A DNA stretch of 64,000 nucleotides from Immersiella caudata (GCA_030512335.1 JAULSU010000005.1:1426001-1490000), one strand, 5' to 3'; shown: positions 22,811-35,266, counted from the stretch's first letter. The notes: generated by a model not told the origin, from the sequence alone. Numbers and translations: made by a program.

Positions 22811-23773
22811 GTAAACAAGCTGCTTTTTGCTTTTAGAGTTCTACAATATTTTAATTCACGGTGCTTAAATAGTTCTTTGTGCCCATCTTCGCTAATTTTG
22901 GCCCCGGCAACACAGCACCTTTAGAGCACCTAGGATCGAAATGCGCCAAGTAGAATCAACATTGTTCGTCGCAGCCATACAGCCCCTGGTGAGTACAGGG
23001 AAAAAGAGGGTATAGAAAAGCACACTAGAAAAGGGCTGAGTACTTCGTGAGGTGGAAGTCCCCACAGCATCTTCCCATAAGACTCAATAGTAATCAATGC
23101 CCGGAATTGGGTCCAGTAGCCCAGGATTGAGGCTAGCAACCTAGAACTCGGTGCCATGGTCCGAGTCCCAAAACCCGGCCACTACCTAAACGGGTTTAGC
23201 GCCAAGTTGCCGTATGTCGTGCTAGGTATTCAGAGCTATCGAACATGTGCTGGTCGTTCTTGTGCGACTTGGCATAATCAAAGATGCACCAGATGGAGAG
23301 GCAATGGAAGTCGTTCATCAGCCTCCCAGACCCTATCTCAATACAAAGGACCTCGCCAACGAGGTACATGTGGCTTCGAGAGGCCCGCAGCTCGCTGGTC
23401 TGCAAAACCTTTCGTTTGGTCTTGGTACCCCCGATGATTCGAGCTTATCATAACGCACCAACCCTGCTGACCTAGCTCAGTATCGCTCTTCAACATGCCA
23501 AAAGGCTCCCTAGCCGGCGCATAGACGAAATTGCAAGTCTGCGCTGATGAAGCACTCTTAGAAACCCGCGTGCGATGGTCAGGAGAGCCACGATGCCGCC
23601 CGTAACTCCACCGATGATGGCTGCCATGGGGGTTTTGGAAACCTCAGGCTGGTCGGGTTGTGTCGATGCTGCTGATGTATGTTAGCGTCGGTAGATCGTG
23701 CCAGGGGATTGACACTTATTATTACCATTTCCACCGTTTCCACCTCGTCCTGATGCCTGCTTCAAGAACAGAC

Positions 23774-24181
23774 TGTGACGACCCGTGGGCCACCCTTGTG
23801 GCTGCGCCGGACCGACGTGTGCCCGCAGGCGCCACAGTACGAAGACAGTGTATTAACGGTGCAGCACTGTGGCTCTATGCCAAGGGATGGCTCTGCGGGC
23901 AGAGCCAGGCACTTACTTGCTAAGAGAACTCGGCTCCGGGGTGCCAACGTCTCTGCACGGCAGAGCCACGGGAGCCACGGAGCCGGTGCTAGCTACCTCA
24001 GGTTATACGGTCCTGTATAGTTAGATTCCTTATACCGAGCGGTATAAGAAGCCATCTCCGTAGCCACGGATCGTGAGGGGCCCTCCTGGTTCCTCACGCA
24101 AGTATTCGCTCGTCAATTGAACCAACTTCGATTGTGTCCTACTGCACCAACACTTGGAGTGTTGCTCTACTTATAGTGACA
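23774..24181 (+). mobile_element. possible solo LTR
   Basis: The stretch begins TGTGACGACCCGTGGGCC, a common opening of fungal gypsy-type LTRs. It contains TATAAGAAGCC at about 24043, which would fit an LTR promoter and R region, and closes near ATAGTGACA. No target-site duplication, primer-binding site or second LTR was found, so the ends are approximate. Confidence 0.35.
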
Positions 24182-25375
24182 TACGACCAACATTGACCAG
24201 TAAACCCCCCGTCTGTAAGGACTTGCTTCTGTATTACCCCTCTCTACCCAACCCAACCATCTAGCGACCCTGCCGACCGCACGTCGACAGGCACCGGTCG
24301 TAACACAGTCCTTTAACGGCGTCCGAGGACCACTTGGCCTTATCCAAGGACCCGTTGGCATACCACGACTTGACGACTTCTGGTGCTTCCTGGCACTAAG
24401 GGTCGAATCATACGCGTCGGCCCATTTCATGGCGGTCGTGTCAAAAACCAGAAGGCCTTGGGTTGCCTGGTCCTTTTCTTGGCCCGAGGATGGCCGCTAA
24501 AAACGAGGGCAAGAGCACCCGAGGCGACCGCATTGCGTTGACACGGCGAGACCTGCCGCCGAATGGGAACAGCAAAGAATGGCACAATCTCCGCTGGGCT
24601 GTCCAACACCGACGAGACGTCCGGAGCAAAAACAAGTGAAATTTGCGCCACCGACACGGAAAACAGAAGGAGAGAGATTAATCCTCCCCGTGAGTGGGAG
24701 TGGAGATCGCTGATTTCATCGTGGCGCAGGGTACTGACCCTACTGGGCAGCCCCCGATCGGTTCAGCCAGGGCGTTTTTAACCCCAACTCTGGCGTCTAG
24801 GCGGCGACCCACAACCCATGGACCTTGCCAATGGTTTGGGGCGTGATGCTGCGACTTGATTAAGGGCTATCTGACATGACCTCAAGCCTGATTGACGTTG
24901 CAAGAAGTCCTCGTCGGTATTTTGCATAGAAATGCGGCAAGACCCGATGGCACCAGACACTTGTATGCGGCCCTGTGGGCGCTGCAAGACTTGAACTTTG
25001 ACCCGTCAAGGTGTCAGGACCGTTCAGCGTGTGACACGCAGTCCCTCGGAAGTCCTCTGTACATTACGTGACCTGGGTGAACCCGCCCTCCCCCTCCCCC
25101 GCACTTTCCTTTGCGACCATTTCTCGCCAGAAAACGACGTCACTACTGCAAACCTTCAAGGTAGAGAGATTTTGGGGTTGTCCAACATGTGCCGCCAAGA
25201 ATTTTTTCCTTCCCTTTCTTTCCACTCGCCTTTGCTTCATTCCCTTTTCCTCTTTTCACTCGCAACACACCAAAGATCTTCTTTCTTTCCCCTTGCCCGC
25301 TCTCTCTCTTTGCCCCCTCTCTCTTCTCTGTATTGGTGGCTTCGGCATCCATCACCCAGAATTCGGTCTTCCTTC

Positions 25376-25428
25376 GTAAGTGCTGCTGCTCAAAAAACCA
25401 GTCCCGCCATGACTAACAACTCGTGCAG
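25376..25428 (+). other. likely 5'-leader intron of the HNH gene, preceded by a CT-rich promoter
   Basis: Donor GTAAGT at 25376, branch ACTAAC at 25412-25417 and acceptor GCAG at 25428 define a 53-base intron 59 bases before the ATG. The stretch before it, about 25200-25330, is strongly CT-rich, as in many fungal core promoters. Confidence 0.6.
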
Positions 25429-25487
25429 ATCAGCCGCTCTTTTGCATTGGTAGCTTCGGCGCCTTTGCTTCATCACCACCGCAGAAC

Positions 25488-26828
25488 ATGGATCCTTCGC
25501 AGGACAGTTCGCCAAAGCACAGCCCACCATCAGCAGCCATCTTGCCACCGTCACTGTCGCTGTCGAGAGCAAGGGACAACTATGAGAAAGCACGAAGCGT
25601 TTCACACGAGCTGCAAAAGGCCTTTGACGACCTGTCTCACAAGGTGGAGCCCAAGCTCGATCCAGATGAAGAGCGACACGAGCCCAATGCGAGATCCGGC
25701 CTTGAGCTTGCGTCGTTGGGCGTTGAGCTAGCGTTGAAGAAAAAGGAAGAGTTTCAGCTGGAGCGACAGGTTATTATCGAAGAACGAGATGCCAACCTGA
25801 TCCGCCCCCATATAGCAGCGAAGCGACTTCGAGATTCCGACCACCGGTACCTCTCTGCTGGTGATGATTTGTGGAGACAGAAGCTGAAAAAGGCACGTTT
25901 TGACGATCCTGGTGTTGTACGGTTGCTGGATCCACGTGGTGGTAGCATCTCTGCGTGTCTTTTAGCACTGTACAAAAAGTGCGATGGCCTTGAAAAGACT
26001 AAAAAACGGCCTTCTTCCTTCCGCTCAGACGCTATAACGTATTACGAAGGCGAGGTCAACAATAGCAAGGGTAAGAAAGGTAGTGGCCTGGTTTGGTGCC
26101 ACGTTACTGGCTCTTGGTGGGCCTCGAAGATGATCAAAGCTGCGCATATCGTACCGTTCTTTCTCGACAGCGACGACATCGGTGAGATTTTATTCGGTAA
26201 CCGAGCACCATCACTCCGACGGGCAGGAAACTCCCTTCTTTTATTAGGACAGATTGAGCAGTGGTTTGACAACTACCATCTTCTCATCATGCCGGCTGAT
26301 GCGAAGGAGAACCCTATCACGCGCTGGAAAGTAGATGTCATCTCCTCTGACATCAAAAACTTGCCCTACAACCGTCCGGAAGACATTGGCGGAGACTTGG
26401 ATGGAAGGGAGCTAAAATTCCGCAACAACAAGCGGCCTGTCTCTCGCTTTATGTACTTCCATTTCATTTTGGCGTTGATCCGCATCAAAGATGTCAAACG
26501 TCGGGGATGGCAGGACGTTTGGGCTCGGTACTACCAGCAAAGGCCTTTCCCAACCCCAGGCAATTACATGCGCCAGAGCATGCTGCTTGCCCTGGCTACC
26601 CATTTTGGAACGGCAGAAATGAACGTGGTTGAATCGTGGATCTCGGATCACGGCTTTGATTCGCCGTTGATGCTCACCGATGACGAGAGTACCGAAGCAG
26701 CTCGTCGTGTCCATTTGGCGGTGGATGAAGCCATCGCTCGTGCGGAAAAGGACGGGAGTGACGACGAGGAGGAGGACAGCGAGGACAGCGAGGGTAATGA
26801 GGGGGCCAGCGAGAATGAGGAGGAGTGA
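25488..26828 (+). CDS. HNH-nuclease domain protein
   Basis: This is a single 446-residue exon. The N-terminal half is helical and charged (LERQVIIEERDANLIRPHI), consistent with a coiled coil. The HNH fold follows: CHVTGSWWASKMIKAAHIVP supplies the first histidine, RRAGNSLLLLGQIEQWFD the asparagine and NYHLLIMP the last histidine. The tail is very acidic (DDEEEDSEDSEGNEG). This arrangement matches the fungal HNH family (PF13391 type), whose role is unknown in most cases. The predicted activity is metal-dependent DNA cleavage, by family analogy. The ATG lies shortly after a leader intron. The gene sits at the border of a repeat island and runs into a HET stub on the other strand. Confidence 0.8.
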   Translation: MDPSQDSSPKHSPPSAAILPPSLSLSRARDNYEKARSVSHELQKAFDDLSHKVEPKLDPDEERHEPNARSGLELASLGVELALKKKEEFQLERQVIIEERDANLIRPHIAAKRLRDSDHRYLSAGDDLWRQKLKKARFDDPGVVRLLDPRGGSISACLLALYKKCDGLEKTKKRPSSFRSDAITYYEGEVNNSKGKKGSGLVWCHVTGSWWASKMIKAAHIVPFFLDSDDIGEILFGNRAPSLRRAGNSLLLLGQIEQWFDNYHLLIMPADAKENPITRWKVDVISSDIKNLPYNRPEDIGGDLDGRELKFRNNKRPVSRFMYFHFILALIRIKDVKRRGWQDVWARYYQQRPFPTPGNYMRQSMLLALATHFGTAEMNVVESWISDHGFDSPLMLTDDESTEAARRVHLAVDEAIARAEKDGSDDEEEDSEDSEGNEGASENEEE

Positions 26829-26839
26829 AGGAGAATAAG

Positions 26840-27141
26840 ATACAGATATCGCAATGCAGCCTGTCTTCACCTCGCAGCCGTGCGGCGTTCAGTGCCGAGA
26901 TGGCGCTTGGAGTGGTCCATAGAGTCTTGCCGTTGCAAGCCAGTGGCTGGTTGGCGTTTTGCTGATCCCACGTGTACGATATTGCCTCATATTTTGGTAG
27001 GCGTTCAATCGAGCCCTCGAATAGCTCGGTGCGGAGAGGCTTTTCGGGACTGGCCAAAAAACGAAAAAGGCCTTTAATGCGCAAGAAGCGAACGGACGAG
27101 AGTCCTTGGAGTCGCGAGTACTTGAGTTGCTGGGGAGCCAT
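26840..27141 (-). pseudogene. HET-domain N-terminal stub
   Basis: From the ATG at 27141 the frame reads YSRLQGLSSVRFLRIKGLF, then the HET opening LPKYEAISYTWDQQN and CNGKTLWTTPSAISALNAAR. The next expected block (WIDAICINQ-like) is absent; after LRGEDRL the translation becomes unrelated and runs into the end of the HNH gene. The gene was probably cut by a rearrangement or insertion that placed the HNH gene here. Confidence 0.6.
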
Positions 27142-27267
27142 CACAAGGCCGTGCCAGTTGGAGATCGATCGTGACCGATCGGAACGCTGGCCCGCGGTGT
27201 TGGGCAGAAGTCGCGTGGTGCGGGGCTGATGGCGGAGGAGAGAGCAGTCGCGAGTTGCCTCAGTCAT

Positions 27268-28493
27268 GTGATCGCGAACAAGGAGCCTCAGCGCCTCTGG
27301 AGAGCTGTGGCCTGGCCAGCTGAATTGACTATATCAGTTCAGCTCCCCTAAGCTACATTCAGCTCAGTTGGCTACACCTCCTTCGTGCACGTTCCAGCCT
27401 CTGGCCGGAACTGCTTTTACTCTGATCCTCCTTTAGCTAGCAAACTTCAGCTGTAGCGCCAAACTGTGGCAATACCATGCCGCACTGGCTTGTCATCATC
27501 ACGGCTAGCGAAAGAAGTATTTACAATGATACGGTTGTTTACCTATAAAAATGAACAACTTGACCTTGTAATAACCCCTTTAGGGACGCTCAAAAAGATA
27601 AAGAGTAACACATTAGAATCCAAGTATAATAGACATAGTTCATGAAAGCGTTAAAATTACGGAACCTTTTTTTGTCTTTTAAAGTAAAGGAAAGCGCGGC
27701 GAGGTGGTGGTGGTAGAGGTCCTAAAATCAAGTCCTCGTAACTCCACCGCTATTTTAGGTCCGTGGCCAAAGCAGCCCAGAACTGTAACTCCCTGGCTTA
27801 GTCTAGCTTCGTGTAGCTCAGTGCAGCTCGGGCCAAGGCGGCAACCGCTTAGTACTAATGAAGGAGGGGGAAATTCATCATGTCGATTCTAAGGTGGTGA
27901 ACTAGCTGTTCTTTACTGAGCACTCCCCAAGGATCCGAGACAGAGAGCTCTTACTCCGGATCACGTCTCCTGCCCCCCCCCTTTTCCCGGTAAGCTGGAT
28001 GCTGTCAATTCCAAATACTCAATGCTGGTGACGTGGCAGCCCGAAGAATGGACATTTAATTTCGCGCGGCCCTTGTTACATGGTGCAGGCTCCCCGACTC
28101 CGAGAATAACCTGGAAGAGGAGGATATGAGTTTAGGCAAGTCACTGGCATGCAAGCCTTCATTTTCTCCTACTCATGCCCATTTACCAGACTCAGCGGAA
28201 CCCGCACGACCGAGATAGCTGCGTTGCTGTTGTAGAACAAGGTAGAGAGATCTAGGGAGCCATTGCAAGCTTCTGCGCGCACCCCACTCACACAGCCCTG
28301 CGACAGGGACAGGAAAGACTGCAACCCCTGGTTACAAGGCTAAGCGGACATGATGAGGGAATAACATCGAGTTCGATACACCGAACAATGCATTAAGCAT
28401 AAGGCTGACACTATTCGACAGGTAATCACAAATGCAACGCTGCGTTACTTCGTGTGTATATGACATGATATCAACCAACAAGCTCACAAAGAC
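27268..28493. other. repeat-bearing intergenic stretch
   Basis: It contains a third, diverged copy of the inverted-repeat arm (about 27862-27910, GGGAAATTCATCATGTCGATT) with GCTTAGTCTAGCT-type text before it near 27795. It also has GTAGCTCAG/CAGCTCAG-type phrases and a C8 run near 27974. No gene was recognised. The rest may be the 3' end of the kinase gene. Confidence 0.5.
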
Positions 28494-30994
28494 CTACGCC
28501 ACGGGTACAGGTACTGGATCTGGTTTCCTTCTGCTCCTGGCCACGTCAGCCCAGCTCTTCGCCGTGGGCATCGACGGGACCTTGAAAGTCCCTCCCTGCG
28601 TGTCAAGGATGGCATGCGATGCTCGCGGGGACGAGAGCGCTGACCCGCTGAGGACCGGGCTTAGCGTCCCAGGCATGGCGGCAGAGCTGGCCACGCTTGC
28701 CGTGTCACGGATGCTTGCTGATTCGCGGGCTATGCTACCTCTGCGTTCCATGATGCCTAGACCCATACCAAGCGCGACATGTTGAGCGTCGATCTCGGGA
28801 TCAGTGCGGTCGGCCTGGCCAGACGCGGCTTCGGCGGCGATGGACGGTCTCCTCTGGCCCTTGTCTTCTCCCAGTCCCTTGGTCCCATTGACGGCAGGGC
28901 TTCCGAGATCGGGTGTACCTGCTACACTCGTCTCGGCAGCAGACTCCGAGTACCTAGACAGACTCAAACGACTGAAGGTGGAGCTAGACATGCTGAGCTG
29001 CGTACTGTCTGTGGATGAGGGGTCTCGGTTGAGCGCCGGTGTGTTGGACCGGATGGGTGTCGCAGGGTTGACAGCTCGGGGTAAACGAGAGCCCGAGTTG
29101 CGAGAGCGTAGTGGGAATCCAGCTGTGTCAGGGCTTGGGCTGGCAACAGGGATAGCTGATGGCCCAGGGGACTCAGGCTGACGAGGTGCGGTAGATTCGG
29201 GGCGACGGATGTTGCTCGGAGAAACAACACGGGGGGCAACGGCGGCGGCAGCGGTCTGGGAGTAGCTAAGACGTGTGTTGAAGGTAACGACCGGCGCGGA
29301 CGCCCTCTGCTGAGGCTGTGCTGGCAAGGGGGAGCCGTTCGGGGTTGTGCTTATCAGGGGATGGGTTCGTCTTGTTTGCATCATCAGACCGCCAGGCGAA
29401 GGGCTACTTGCTGATATCCTCCGCGCCGGAGAGGGGACAGGGATCGTCTGACGAGATTGTCTCTTTTCCCACTGCTTCAGCGCTGCTTCTGCGCGCTCCT
29501 TTTCGCTACGTTCCTTCTGGAGCTGTTCTTGCAAAGCGGCTATTTTCTCGGCCTGAACTCTCCTTTCATTTTGGATGCGGGTTTCGTACGTCTCACCCAT
29601 TCTTTCCAAGACTTCTAGCCGTTTTGTCAGTGGCTCTCGTTCTGCTCGTAATCGGTTGCGTTCGTCTACAGCCTGCTTGTATTTGGTGTTGATGCGATCT
29701 GTCACAAATCGGCTGCTCTTTTTGCAGCAGGAAGAGTGATAGATCTGATCGATACCGCCGAGTTCGACAAGTTCGGTCTCCACCTGGTTCACGACCGGTC
29801 GTCTGGAGGGATCCGGCGACAGCATCTTGGATGTCAAGCCAACAACGTGTTTGGGCGCAAAAGAAGGAGTGTTGACATCCTCGACCTCTTGGGTCGCCAG
29901 TGCTAAGCGCTCGAGCTGACTGTGGTACTGCTCTAGTTTCTCGGCCCGACCGCGGGAGGTGAGGTCGCCTAGGACAACGTCAAAGTCACCAAGATTGCCG
30001 CCGTATAGAACCGTCGCAATGTTTAGGAGAACGAGTCCGAGGGAGTACACATCGGCTGCCTTCATTGACCACTCATCGCTGGACGAATGTATCTCCGGGG
30101 CTCTCCACTTGGGGGTTCCCTGCGGGCCCATGGTCATCGTACGGTCACGGTCGTTGACATCCTTGGCGATGCCGAAATCAGCGAGATATACGCGGCCCCC
30201 GGCGTTGAGTAGGATATTGCTGGGCTTGAGGTCGAGATGGCGAATGTTTGCCTCGTGGCAGTATGCGACAGCTCTCGTGATGCAGCCCATGATCTGTTTG
30301 AGGAAGTCCAGGGGACAATTCCCTCGGACTGTGGGTGCTTGTCCGTTTGCGCGGCTCCCCCGTTCAAGACCTTGAAAGTCCTGAAGATCCAAGGCCTGTA
30401 GCCGGTTGATGATGTCGTCGCGATCGCCGTGGCCCGATTTCAGGAGGTCCAAGTCGTTGAACAGACTGTCGAGATTGCAGACAGCGACAGGCCATAAGAG
30501 GATGTACAGCTCGTGCGGACGCACACAGTATGTTCCCACCAGCTTCACAATGTGTTCATGATCGAGCTTCTCCATAACATGGGCTTCTTCCCGGAGGAGT
30601 TGTATGGTCCAACCGCGGCGGTATTGGATGTGTTTTCGCGCCAGGCAGACTGTTTTATTGTTGTGGAAGAAGTTGACTCTCTCGACGATCCCGTAGCTTC
30701 CGGAGCCAAGAACTCTATTTTCGGAAGCCGACTTCAATCGCATGTGTATCTTCTTCGCTTCGGCGTAGTCTTGCGGCGAGGTTCCTGTGTGTTTGCCCCT
30801 GCGACCGTCAGCGAGGATTCCCAGCACTGAGCGTCTTCAGGAGAAGCCTACATTCCGGACCAATGCCCCCGTGAGCCCTCCCATTCTCGGAGAATCTGGC
30901 GCTCATACGCCTCCAATTGCGATCGCGACAGGCGCTCTATTCCGGAAGTCTTGGTCGGCAGCACGGTCTGCCAACCATCGCCCGGGTCTGCCAT
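28494..30994 (-). CDS. Ser/Thr protein kinase with coiled coil and disordered tail
   Basis: Exons 30852-30994 and 28494-30798 (53-base intron, donor GTAGGC) give about 815 residues. The kinase shows GSGSYGIVERV, ARKHI, catalytic loop HLDLKPSNILL (HLD for HRD), YLADFGIAKD and GTPKWRAPE. A coiled coil follows (RNRLRAEREPLTKRLEVLER, then QEQLQKERSEKERAEAALKQ), then about 300 Pro/Ser-rich residues ending KSWADVARSRRKPD. The start at 30994 (MADPGDGWQTVLP) was chosen because its exon splices in phase to the kinase. The gene is divergent from the bZIP gene across about 1.9 kb. The intact core motifs suggest an active kinase, though HLD replaces HRD. Its substrate is unknown. Confidence 0.85.
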
Positions 30995-32870
30995 GGCGGC
31001 AAAATGTGGGACGGCGGAAGCTGTGGAGTTCGTTCCAACGTCGTCCGAAGTCGAAATACCAGCTAGATGAGGCGAAATGGCAAGAAAGGGGCCCTAGACA
31101 TCGCAAACAAATGCATTACTTCTCAGCGCAAAGATCTTTTCAACAACCGCCGCCTCTTGGGAGGTTGGAAAAAAATTGAAGAGGGACGATTGGATACTTC
31201 GAAGGGCGATTGGTTTGCATCGCCACAGACTGAATTGCGGCTGAGCATTTCTCAGAGGCGGGGGCAGGTGGGTCAATCACTTTGCCAGTGGGCGCTCTTA
31301 TTGGCTCGATAACAACGAGATGGACCTTCGCCAAGCTTGTCTCCCACCGTGGGCCCCAAACATGGCCCATTATTGGCCGTCATCGTTGGCTCCACAGGGC
31401 TGGGAGTTCGTGATCCATCTCTGTTTCAACGACAAACTTCGGCTGCCAAGGGACCAAGGCTCCGCTCGAGATCCGGGGCCGCTGCCGGTGTGGATCTACC
31501 GGTAGCGTCTGTCCGTGTTCCTTCACGGCCTTCACGTGCGGAGGGCTTCGGCAGAGCTACTCGCAGTACGATACATAGAAGGAGCGTGGTCGCTGGGAGA
31601 TAGCGAAGGGACTCTCCTCTCGGGGGTAGCATCGATGCATTGTGGATAGCGCTTGAGCCTCTGCGTTTGGCGGGATAGGCGGTGAACAGAGACAAATGGG
31701 CGATTGTTTCGTAGCGAGACGGCCAGAAACAAGGCTTTGGGGTATGCTGGATTGCTAACAAGTCGGTGTGTCAAGAGATGTAATGACGTCGGCATAGGGT
31801 CGCTGAGAGAGAGTGCGTGTAACAATGCTCGGGGAACAACTGCGAGATCGCGAGATCTTGCCGGGCGACTTCAAGGTGATTGGAAGGCATACAGGCCCAC
31901 AAATGTCCACATCATGCCCGACTTGTGAAGAGCACTTAATTCGCTGTCGGCGATAGCTACACCTTGCCTTCGAGGACTTTTCCACAGGTTTAGATGCTTT
32001 CGTCAGCTAGGAAGACTTGGAAAACTCATGTGCCGCTGATAACTGTCACTAGCAGTTCCGCGGCGAAGCGATGCGGCTAGCTGTTATTAGCTGTCAGTCG
32101 GGAGAACCTCAGCCTGAGGGGCGCTGATCAGTAATCACCCCAACAAAGCCAGTCGTGCCTGCCCCGCCCATGCCGCATTCTTCCCAAGGCCCGAATTGCA
32201 GCTGTTAGCGTCATTATTAAGCGTCAGCAGCGCCCATCTCAGCGTCCGTCCCTTTGGAATATTTGTATTCTTCTGCATCCATTCCCTGGTTTGCCCGCCG
32301 AATTTGAGATATATGGCGGCGATGCCCTTCGTCTGTCTGCCTGCCGGGCGGATTTTACGGCGGGTTTAACTCCAGCTTGCATCAGCGTGGGGCGCGCAAG
32401 CCACGCTCACCGTCCCGACATTTTGACCAGTCGACTCCTCCTGTCCCACGACGAGCAGCCACCCACCACAGCCAGAGCCCCCTGCGCGGGTGTGTCGAGT
32501 CAGCAACCAGCAGCGCGGCCCGGGACAGCCAGCCTCCATGCACGCACCTCTCTCCGCTTTGGGGCTTTGGTCAGCGAAATCCCGTGACCCAGTCGGAGTC
32601 GCATCAGCTTTACGCTGTGGAGGTCGAACAGTTCAAGAACCAAGAGCTTCCTCGCCGCATAGCCGTCTTCTAGACTGTTCTCCCGTCCGTAATCAGCCTT
32701 CAATCTGACTGCCAAGAATTGCATCAACCCAGACGTGCAGTTTGGACCACTCATGCTCGCTGCCCTGACCCGAGCAGCGACGCCCATCGCCGTGCCAAGG
32801 CCAACCTCCGCCGCGGCCCTGTTCCGGGCCAAGCACGACGTGCTCTCACTTTGGTATCCCGTGGCAACGT
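30995..32870. other. divergent promoter region between the kinase and bZIP genes
   Basis: No supported gene was found. The open frames in all registers are short with uneven composition. The length and position suggest a long regulatory region or long 5' leaders for both genes. Confidence 0.45.
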
Positions 32871-34987
32871 ATGTCAACGACGGGTCAGACAGGAGAAGCC
32901 GCGATGCGGTATCCTACCGGCGACCTGGCGATTCTGAGCGCCGAGGTCTACTCAACCCCGGGCATTCCCTTTGTACGAGCTGCTGCCAGCAAGAAGTCGC
33001 CTCCTCCGAATCGCGTTACCGAGGAGGGTCCTAGAAAGCGAGCCAGGACCCAGCCCTCCACAGATAGCGTTGAGCGCGATGATGAAGAAAAGAAGAGAGC
33101 GAGAGGGCGACCGCGCCTTGACGTAAAGGATGAGACCGCCGCTGATGTAAGTCGTCGCTGCCAACAATGCAAGCTCCACTTACACGCCTCCCCTCCACCC
33201 TCTCAATGTGATGACCTTGTGGGTGAATTGGCCTCTGACTTGTGATCAGCGTCGCCGGACGCAAATACGTCTCGCACAGCGGGCATATCGCGACCGAAAG
33301 GAAAATGCCATCCAAACTCTCGAGAAGAGGGTCCAGGAGTTGAAGGACGCCAATGAGGAGATGAGCAATGTGTTTCTGCAGCTTCATGACTTTGCTCTCA
33401 GTACCGGCGCGCTGGACAGAATCCCAGAATTTGGTCTTCAGCTTCGCCAGACCACGGAGAAGTTCCTAGCCTTGGCACGCAAGGCAAGCGAAGATGGCAG
33501 TAAAGACGACGAGGCGGCCGCTGGGTCCTCAGGCGATGCCTCCGGAGGAAGAAAAACCTCTGGTCGTGCAGATCGCGCGGGCACTAGCTCCCCTGAGCCA
33601 GTTGGCAGGACGCAGCAAGATATTGACAATGCCGCCCGCAAAGCACAACAGCCGGTGCTATATGGGGGATTTACTATCACCCACGAGCCTCTGAGCGAGG
33701 CTGAACTAATTGCTGATTTCTCCACCAACTACATTCCTCCGACGACATCGGCCCTTGACTTTGAGATCATCACACAGCCGACGCTAGAGAATGCTAGTTT
33801 CCCCTTCGGAACAGCACCAGAGTTCGACTTTGGACGGTTTTCCAACCCTTCTCCCTCTCCTCACAACCCGCTTCCACTCCCACGAACGTATACCTCTCAG
33901 GAAGCAACTTTTGGACGGAGACTGCAACGATTTGCATGCGAGAGGGCTCTGGTTCTGATCTCCATGCCTCATCCTCCGGCTGAGCGGTTCAACAGCGTCT
34001 TCGGCTTTTGCTTGCTCATGGAGACCAAAGAGGATATCCACAAGCGATTACGGAAGGTTGTTGGTCGAAGTATCCAGGAGAATCTCTTCAACTGGCAATA
34101 TCCATTCCACAGCCTCGGCGGCGCCGGCACCCATTTCGGATCCGGAGGCGTAGAGACTGAGCGAGCTGGTAATCAAGGAACAATCGACGTCTTGAAGCCT
34201 CACAACACAAGCGGATACGGCGCTGGCCCGTTCGGCTCGGGGGTTTCAGATGTGCGAGACAGTATGCTAGGCAAAGACATGCGGATGGAGCTGCCCGGCT
34301 TCGGCGGTGACTTTTATGACTGCGATGAAGCCGAACTCTACCTCCGCCAACGGGGCGTCACAATCCCGCCCGGGGCCGACCACATCACCGTCGAGATCGA
34401 CCCCGCAGGTTTCGGCACAAATTCTATCACAGCGAATACCGTATACCCTTCCCCACCTACACAGCACAACTTCTCTTCCGATAACCACAGAAACAATAAC
34501 GTTCTTGGACTCCTCTCACCACCCACCAGCGGCCCCGGCTCAACCTCCCTTTCACGGGCCCCCAGCGCCGAAGGCGTCGCTCCCTCTATGACAACGACTT
34601 CGACCCAGCCACCTTCAGACACACTTTGGAGTCTCGGATCCACAAACAGCCTCGTCGATCCCCTTCTCAACGGCATCTTCTCCCAATCCACCGGCTCATC
34701 ATACATGGGCATGACCTCCATCTCTGCTCCAGATTATAGCAACCTCAATAACAATTCGGTATTTGGATTTGGGCCGGGACCTACCCCAGCACGGCGTGAG
34801 AGGGTGATGGTCGATGTCAATTTGCTAATCACAAGTATGTCCTCTAATGCAGTTGTAGCCGAGGCTTGACTAATCATGCACTATAGAAATGACGGAGTTT
34901 GCGACGTGTTTGGGGCGATCGCCGGGATTTAGGCCTGGGGATATCAACACGGCTTTTTGGAAGGCTACCAAGGTGGTTGGGAATTGA
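32871..34987 (+). CDS. bZIP transcription factor, Yap-like, with AT-hook-like motif
   Basis: Exons 32871-33146, 33250-34834 and 34887-34987 encode about 653 residues; a second ATG at 32904 is an alternative start. KKRARGRPRLD contains an AT-hook core just before the basic region, TQIRLAQRAYRDRKENAI, which follows the fungal RLAQRAYRxRKE pattern. A short leucine zipper (LEKRVQELKDANEEM) follows. The rest has a conserved-looking block (RFACERALVLISMPHPPAER and TKEDIHKRLRKVVGR), a Ser/Asn-rich part and a short final exon (MTEFATCLGRSPGFRPG). Both introns are phase-consistent with clean donors (GTAAGT, GTATGT). The first intron separates the AT-hook from the basic region. It is a nuclear regulator; its target genes cannot be told from the sequence. 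Confidence 0.85.
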
Positions 34988-35266
34988 TTGGTGGCTCCAA
35001 CGGGTGTTTGTAGCTTCTCAAGGAGTTTTGGGGGGGCGAGATATCTGTGATATGGGAGATGTGGCATGATGCTACCTAGAGTATGATGAATGGAAACAAA
35101 TAAGGACTGGAGTTGAGCAAAAGACGATGGGATTGAGCCTGCATATAATGCCTATGGGGGGACCAAAAGGATACGTCTGTGTTCCCCCTTGCCACCCTCT
35201 GTAGAGAAGTGGCCTTTACACAGCGGCGTCACCGTGATATAAACACTGGTGCCCGAACCATCACCC

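Larger units (their letters stand above)
19020..25375. mobile_element. gene-poor repeat island, probable nest of decayed transposable elements
   Basis: No intact gene was seen over about 6.3 kb. The island holds a poly-C run (19251-19263), an inverted-repeat pair (20232-20291 with 21540-21600), a copy of the repeat at 11254-11430, a perfect hairpin (20715-20743), a decamer array (21601-21684), a CAC array (about 21774-21820), a degenerate tandem array (about 22552-22810) and a possible solo LTR (about 23774-24181). Two direct repeats containing CGTTCAGCGTGTGACA lie near 22284-22310 and 25009-25035. Phrases such as GGCCCTGTGGGC recur near 19318, 22003 and 24970. No transposase or reverse transcriptase motif was found. 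Confidence 0.55.

Noticed and set aside
22447..22818. Tyr-rich 123-codon minus-strand frame
   Set aside because: It simply translates the degenerate tandem array.
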